This document shows, piece by piece, positions 60,130 through 64,000 of a stretch of 64,000 nucleotides of DNA. A program made the position numbers and the translations under genes. Position 1 is the stretch's first letter; each line of letters begins with the position of its first letter. The notes below the pieces were generated by a model that saw nothing but the letters and a program-made list of their open reading frames with translations, was not told the origin of the DNA and ran no database searches. This stretch comes from an uncultured Phascolarctobacterium sp. (GTDB taxonomy: Bacteria > Bacillota > Negativicutes > Acidaminococcales > Acidaminococcaceae): NCBI GenBank assembly GCA_949299135.1, contig CASFZG010000002.1, positions 1 through 64,000 of the forward strand. Direction: 5' to 3'.

Positions 60130-61437
60130 ATGGCAAAAATTGCATTTTATACGCTGGGCTGCAAGGTCAATCAGGCCGATACCGCCAGCATGGAAAACCT
60201 GTTTTTGCGCGCAGGCCACCAGATTGTCAGCTTTGACGGCGACGCCGATGTGTACATTATAAACACCTGCGTCGTTACCAACACCGGCCAGCGCAAATCG
60301 CGACAGACCATTCATCGTGCTATCCGCAAGAACCCCAATGCGGTAATTGTGGTTACGGGCTGCTATCCGCAGACGGCGGCGGAAGAAGTAAAAGCCATTG
60401 CCGGTGTGGATTTGATTATTGGCAATCAGGACCGCGCGCAGATTGTAAAAATGGTGGAAGAACGCCTGCAGCACAGGCAGGTTGACACCTTTGACGCCGT
60501 GCACAAACTGACGGCAAGCACCGAGTTTGAAGAAATGGCGGCGGGTGATATTACCGATAAAACGCGCGCCTTTTTAAAAATTCAGGAAGGCTGCAACCAG
60601 TTCTGCACTTACTGCATTATCCCATATGCACGCGGGCCGCTGCGTTCGCGCAGCCTGTCAGGCATCCGCACGGAAACGGAGCGCCTTGTAAACGCCGGGT
60701 TTAAAGAGATTGTGCTTATTGGCATCCATTTGGGCTGCTACGGCAAGGAAAACCCCGGCGGTGCGACTTTGTACGATGCAGTAAAAACAGTTCTGGCTGT
60801 GCCGGGCGTGCAGCGCGTGCGTTTAGGCTCACTGGAATCTGTCGAAGTTGAGCCGCGTTTGCTGGAGCTTATGCGTGAGGACAGCCGTTTTTGCAGGCAT
60901 CTGCATTTGCCGCTGCAATCGGGCTGCGACAAAATTTTGCAGGCTATGCACCGCCCTTACAGCACTGCAAAATTTAAATCGCTTCTGGCGGATATCAGGG
61001 CGGCCGTGCCGGATATTGCTGTTACGACTGACGTTATTGTTGGCTTCCCCGGCGAAACGGAAGAAGATTTTGCCGCGACCTGCAAGTTTTCCGAAAGCTG
61101 CGGCTTCAGTAAAATGCACATCTTTCCGTTTTCATCCCGCAAGGGGACGCCTGCCGAAAAATTTGCGGGCGCTGTAACGGAAGCGGTTAAAAAAGACCGC
61201 GCCGACGCTTTGGGCAAAATTGACGAAGCCATGCACCGCAGCTTTTTACAGGGCATGGTGGGCCAAACGGCGGAAGTTTTGTTTGAACAGCCCGCGGGCG
61301 AATATTTTGAAGGCCTGACCGGCAACTACCAGCGCGTTTTTGTAAAAAGCGAAGGCAAAAATCTGGGCGGCGAAATTCTGCCGGTAAAAATAACCGCGTT
61401 TGACGGCGAAAAGCTGTTGGGCGAACTGATAAAATAA
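60130..61437 (+). CDS. mtaB: tRNA t6A37 methylthiotransferase MtaB
   Basis: A 435-residue radical SAM methylthiotransferase converting t6A37 to ms2t6A37. YTLGCKVNQADTASME and INTCVVTNTGQRKSR hold the auxiliary cluster cysteines; EGCNQFCTYCIIPYARGP is the radical SAM motif. GLRSRSLSGI-like spacing and the TRAM end fit MtaB rather than MiaB. It starts 2 bases after rsmE. Confidence 0.95.
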   Translation: MAKIAFYTLGCKVNQADTASMENLFLRAGHQIVSFDGDADVYIINTCVVTNTGQRKSRQTIHRAIRKNPNAVIVVTGCYPQTAAEEVKAIAGVDLIIGNQDRAQIVKMVEERLQHRQVDTFDAVHKLTASTEFEEMAAGDITDKTRAFLKIQEGCNQFCTYCIIPYARGPLRSRSLSGIRTETERLVNAGFKEIVLIGIHLGCYGKENPGGATLYDAVKTVLAVPGVQRVRLGSLESVEVEPRLLELMREDSRFCRHLHLPLQSGCDKILQAMHRPYSTAKFKSLLADIRAAVPDIAVTTDVIVGFPGETEEDFAATCKFSESCGFSKMHIFPFSSRKGTPAEKFAGAVTEAVKKDRADALGKIDEAMHRSFLQGMVGQTAEVLFEQPAGEYFEGLTGNYQRVFVKSEGKNLGGEILPVKITAFDGEKLLGELIK

Positions 61438-61539
61438 TAAATAATTTGCCGGATTTGAAAGGGTTTTTAACAAATTTGGCGAATTTAACAAAAGTTAGTA
61501 AATTAACAGAAAATCCTTAAACAGCGAGGAGGTAAAAAT

Positions 61540-61875
61540 ATGAACGACTGCGTATTCTGCCGTATTATTTCCGGTGAAATCTCTTCCGAAAGAATATACG
61601 AAGACGATAAAATGATTGTTATCCGCGACGCCGCGCCCGCTGCGCCCGTACACGTACTGATGATTCCGAAGGAGCATACCGAAAACATTGTTGCCGCTGA
61701 CCCGGAGCTTGTTAAACACATGCTCGGCAAGGTAAAAATGCTCAGCGAAAAACTTGGCGTAAGCGAAAAAGGCTTCCGCATCGTTGTCAACACCGGCGAC
61801 GAAGGCGGCCAGACCGTCCATCACCTGCATATTCATCTTTTGGGCGGTAAAATGCTCGGTTGGCCTCCGTGCTGA
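61540..61875 (+). CDS. HIT-family nucleotide-binding protein
   Basis: A 111-residue histidine triad hydrolase of the HINT type, acting on purine nucleoside phosphoramidates. DCVFCRIISGEISSERIYED is the N-terminus and HHLHIHLLGGK is the triad. AGGAGG lies 7 bases before the ATG. Confidence 0.95.
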   Translation: MNDCVFCRIISGEISSERIYEDDKMIVIRDAAPAAPVHVLMIPKEHTENIVAADPELVKHMLGKVKMLSEKLGVSEKGFRIVVNTGDEGGQTVHHLHIHLLGGKMLGWPPC

Positions 61876-61904
61876 TTGACAAACGCCGTGCCGTGAGGTA
61901 TAAT
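61876..61904 (+). promoter_or_regulatory. rpsU promoter
   Basis: A consensus promoter: TTGACA (61876-61881), 17 bases, TATAAT (61899-61904). It starts at the last base of the HIT stop codon. Confidence 0.85.
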
Positions 61905-61910
61905 TAAACG

Positions 61911-61976
61911 GTGAGATTATATGCTTCGGAGAGCAATCTCAAAGCATATAAATTGTATATACACTTCCCTAAGTGT
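61911..61976 (+). promoter_or_regulatory. Structured rpsU leader
   Basis: GAGATT (61913) can pair with AATCTC (61935), and TTATATGCTT (61917) with AAGCATATAA (61942). The arms cross, so they form a pseudoknot or exclude each other. A third stem, ACACTT / AAGTGT (61961-61976), abuts the ribosome binding site. Confidence 0.5.
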
Positions 61977-61995
61977 GTGGAGGGAGGGAGATCAG

Positions 61996-62172
61996 ATGGC
62001 AGAAATTAAAGTTGGCAAAAACGAAACTCTTGACAGTGCACTGCGCAGATTCAAAAGAGCTACCCAGAAAGCCGGCATCCTTTCTGAAGTTAGAAAACGC
62101 GAACACTACGAAAAACCGAGCGTTCAGCGCAAAAAGAAATCCGAAGCCGCAAGAAAACGTAAATCCAGATAA
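61996..62172 (+). CDS. rpsU: 30S ribosomal protein S21
   Basis: A 58-residue basic protein of the small subunit ([20 protein letters not shown], then a [11 protein letters not shown] tail), normal for Bacillota. GGAGGGAGGGAG lies just upstream. yqeY follows after 15 bases. Confidence 0.96.
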   Translation: MAEIKVGKNETLDSALRRFKRATQKAGILSEVRKREHYEKPSVQRKKKSEAARKRKSR

Positions 62173-62187
62173 TGGGGGCGCGTGCAG

Positions 62188-62631
62188 ATGTCAATTAAAG
62201 ATCAGCTGACAGAAGATATGAAGCAGGCCATGAAAGCCCACAACAAAGTGGCGCTGGAAACTATCCGCATGGCGCGTGCCAATATCAAAAACGTCGAGAT
62301 CAATGACAAAAAAGAACTTACTGAAGACGAAGTAATTGCAGTTTTGATGAAAGAAGTTAAGATGCGGCAGGATTCCCTTGCGGAATTTGAAAAAGCAAAC
62401 CGCACCGATCTTATAGAACAGGCCAAAGCTGAGATTGAAGTGCTGCAGAAATATCTTCCGGCAGCAATGGAAGATGACGAGCTTGAAGCCCTTGTTAAGG
62501 CAGTAATTGCCGAAACGGGCGCAGCCAGCATGAAGGACATGGGCAAGGTAATGCCGAAGGTTATTGCCAAAGCCGGTGGCCGTGCCGATGGCAAACGCAT
62601 CAATGCTATGGTTAAACAACTTTTACAGTAA
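62188..62631 (+). CDS. GatB/YqeY domain protein
   Basis: A 147-residue protein of the YqeY family, related to the tail of GatB, which binds tRNA. KDQLTEDMKQAMKAHNKVAL and GRADGKRINAMVKQLL are typical. rpsU-yqeY is a common pair in Bacillota. GTG two codons upstream is an alternative start. Confidence 0.92.
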   Translation: MSIKDQLTEDMKQAMKAHNKVALETIRMARANIKNVEINDKKELTEDEVIAVLMKEVKMRQDSLAEFEKANRTDLIEQAKAEIEVLQKYLPAAMEDDELEALVKAVIAETGAASMKDMGKVMPKVIAKAGGRADGKRINAMVKQLLQ

Positions 62632-62645
62632 GTAAAGCCAATGCT

Positions 62646-62682
62646 TAATAACAGGACCGTACCAACGGCCCTGTTATTTTTG
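62646..62682 (+). terminator. Terminator after yqeY
   Basis: AATAACAGG-ACCG / CGGCCCTGTTATT is followed by TTTTTG. Confidence 0.88.
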
Positions 62683-62702
62683 TTTTACAGGGCTTTTGCC
62701 AC

Positions 62703-62731
62703 TTGTGATTTTACGCAATTTTTGCTATTAT
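62703..62731 (+). promoter_or_regulatory. Predicted 6S RNA promoter
   Basis: TTGTGA (62703-62708) and TATTAT (62726-62731) are 17 bases apart. Transcription would start near 62738, giving a precursor of about 35 bases 5' of the closing stem. Confidence 0.5.
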
Positions 62732-62773
62732 AGATATAGATAGAACGGCGATGAGCCGGGCTTATATTGGAGC

Positions 62774-62969
62774 AAATTCCCCTGCGGTGTTTTCGTTACA
62801 TTGCCTATTAGTTTTGAGCCAACACACTTACCTAGGGAGCCTGGAATTTGAGCTCCGCCTGTTAAAAACAAGCCCTTTCGAGGGGACTTTTGCGGCAGGC
62901 GGGAGGGCACCCACCTGCACATGCAGGTTCAAAACATTGGGCAGGACGGCATTGCGGGGAAATTTTTTT
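62774..62969 (+). ncRNA. ssrS: 6S RNA
   Basis: A 196-base RNA with the 6S plan. Closing stem AAATTCCCC / GGGGAAATTT; second stem GTTTTGAGCC / GGTTCAAAAC; a large central bubble with the small 3'-side hairpin ACCTGC / GCAGGT; apical stem CTCCGCCTG / CAGGCGGGAG capped by CCCTTTCGAGGGG. A T-run ends it. 6S RNA binds the vegetative RNA polymerase as a promoter mimic. Its position beside tcdA and rarA matches the bsrA locus of Bacillus. Confidence 0.85.
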
Positions 62970-62978
62970 GGAGGGCTT

Positions 62979-63671
62979 ATGGATTTATCCCGCGTGGAAA
63001 TGGTTATCGGCCCTGAGGCCGTACAAAAATTAAATGACGCCACTGTTGCCGTTATCGGCCTTGGCGGCGTAGGGTCTTATGTGGCGGAGGCACTTTGCCG
63101 CAGCGGCATTGGCAGCTTTATTATTATGGATAACGACACGGTTGAACCGAGCAACATTAACCGCCAGCTGCCTGCGCTTACAAGCACCATCGGCCGCTTT
63201 AAGGCGGACATTATGGTGGCGCGTATGCGCGATATTAATCCGCTGTGCCGGATAAAAGTTGTTAAGGAATTTTACAAGCCGGGCAGTTTTGAGCAGCTTT
63301 TTTTGAACGACGAGCCTGATTTTATTGCCGACGCGATTGACAGCACAGAATCAAAAGCCGACCTGTTGAAAGAGGTTTACAGCCACGGCGTGCCGGTAAT
63401 ATCCGCCATGGGCACGGGCAATAAGCTGCACCCGGAGCTTTTGGAGATTGCGGACATCAGCAAAACAAGTGTGTGCCCGCTGGCCCGCAGTATGCGCAAG
63501 CGTCTGCGCGATGCCGGCATTACGCAGGGAATTACGGTGGTTTATTCGCACGAGGAGCCGCAGCATGCGGTGGCGGCCAATGTGCCGGGCAGCATGGTTT
63601 TTGTGCCGGCCTGCGCCGGATTGATGATGGCCTCCTACATTGTACAGAAAATTATTGCTAAACAGGATTGA
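62979..63671 (+). CDS. tcdA: tRNA threonylcarbamoyladenosine dehydratase
   Basis: A 230-residue E1-like enzyme that cyclises t6A37 to ct6A37. The ATP site is AVIGLGGVGSYVAEALCRSG, and DNDTVEPSNINRQ and SVCPLARSMRKRLR follow. The start ATG has GGAGGG only 3 bases upstream, directly after the 6S RNA T-run. A longer reading from 62751 would run through the 6S gene and is rejected. Confidence 0.94.
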   Translation: MDLSRVEMVIGPEAVQKLNDATVAVIGLGGVGSYVAEALCRSGIGSFIIMDNDTVEPSNINRQLPALTSTIGRFKADIMVARMRDINPLCRIKVVKEFYKPGSFEQLFLNDEPDFIADAIDSTESKADLLKEVYSHGVPVISAMGTGNKLHPELLEIADISKTSVCPLARSMRKRLRDAGITQGITVVYSHEEPQHAVAANVPGSMVFVPACAGLMMASYIVQKIIAKQD

Positions 63672-63676
63672 GATAG

Positions 63677-64000
63677 ATGGACAGTTTATTTGCACAAACA
63701 GTTACCAAGCCGCTGGCCGACAGGATGCGCCCGCGGCGTTTAAGTGATTTTGCCGGGCAGGAAAAGGCGGTGGGCGCCGGCAGCCCGCTGCGCCGCATGA
63801 TTGAGCGCGACGCTTTGCAGTCGCTGCTGTTTTACGGGCCGCCGGGCACGGGCAAAACTACGCTGGCGCATATTATCGCCAACATGACGCAAAGCCGTTT
63901 TGTATCGCTGAACGCGGTGGCAAGCGGTGTGCCGGAGCTGCGCAAGCTGATAGGCGAGGCGCGCGACGCGCTTTACAGCGGCATGGGGCGCACGATAGTT
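63677..64000 (+). CDS. rarA: Replication-associated recombination protein A, N-terminal part
   Basis: The first 108 residues of an AAA+ clamp-loader-like ATPase (MgsA/RarA), cut by the window end. LADRMRPRRLSDFAGQEKAV and FYGPPGTGKTTLAHIIAN (Walker A) are diagnostic. RarA acts at stalled replication forks. It starts 5 bases after tcdA. Confidence 0.93.
   Translation, partial: MDSLFAQTVTKPLADRMRPRRLSDFAGQEKAVGAGSPLRRMIERDALQSLLFYGPPGTGKTTLAHIIANMTQSRFVSLNAVASGVPELRKLIGEARDALYSGMGRTIV

Noticed and set aside
62751-62978. Extended N-terminus of TcdA
   Set aside because: The extension is 6S RNA sequence; the family start and the ribosome binding site are at 62970-62979.
1-64000. CRISPR array, insertion sequence or prophage
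   Set aside because: No regularly spaced repeats, transposase, integrase or phage structural gene was seen.

Overview
The window looks like the chromosome of an anaerobic, moderate-GC member of the Bacillota. Evidence is an oxygen-sensitive [FeFe] hydrogenase, class III ribonucleotide reductase genes, a glycine T-box leader and AGGAGG-type ribosome binding sites, many with TTG or GTG starts. Signal-peptide and SIMPL-domain content would fit a diderm Negativicutes such as the Acidaminococcaceae (Phascolarctobacterium-like), but that assignment is an inference and no marker was searched.

Layout. Positions 1-11050 are mostly core: the 3' end of a 5S rRNA, a solo [FeFe] hydrogenase, a SIMPL protein, dinB, rpsT, lepA, a HicAB toxin-antitoxin pair with an Arc-like regulator, an M16 protease and a DUF1848 protein. 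Positions 11050-33280 are accessory, visibly richer in A+T towards the right. They hold a divergent XRE regulator / Ser-Thr kinase pair, XRE plus zinc-ribbon membrane proteins, a WYL regulator, a serpin, several tiny genes, a decayed second copy of the WYL gene, and two adjacent operons. The first operon (19071-29187) encodes an SF1 helicase, a PIN-nuclease protein, a coiled-coil protein, a ClpB-like AAA+ protein with a degenerate first ATPase domain, and an NrdG-like radical SAM enzyme. The second (29321-32044) encodes a second NrdG-like activase, a short class III ribonucleotide reductase and a thymidylate-kinase-like protein. A Fic protein and tRNA-Leu(CAA) close the region.

Positions 34400-43960 return to core: hydrolase, lipoprotein cyclophilin, phoH-ybeY-cdd-era-CNNM-recO, then T-box-glyQ-glyS. 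An AT-rich McrBC restriction module (44205-47281) interrupts it. From 47700 to the end come a SulP transporter, an exonuclease, a type I toxin-like peptide locus, miaB-mutS-mutL-methyltransferase-miaA, a candidate structured RNA, prmA-rsmE-mtaB, a HIT protein, rpsU-yqeY, 6S RNA, tcdA and the start of rarA.

The most interesting part is 18700-32044. A WYL-regulator fossil lies directly upstream of a tightly coupled helicase / PIN / coiled-coil / AAA+ / radical SAM operon, followed by a second operon for deoxynucleotide synthesis. The architecture suggests a conflict (anti-phage) system that I cannot match to a named system from memory. Its function is inferred, not shown.
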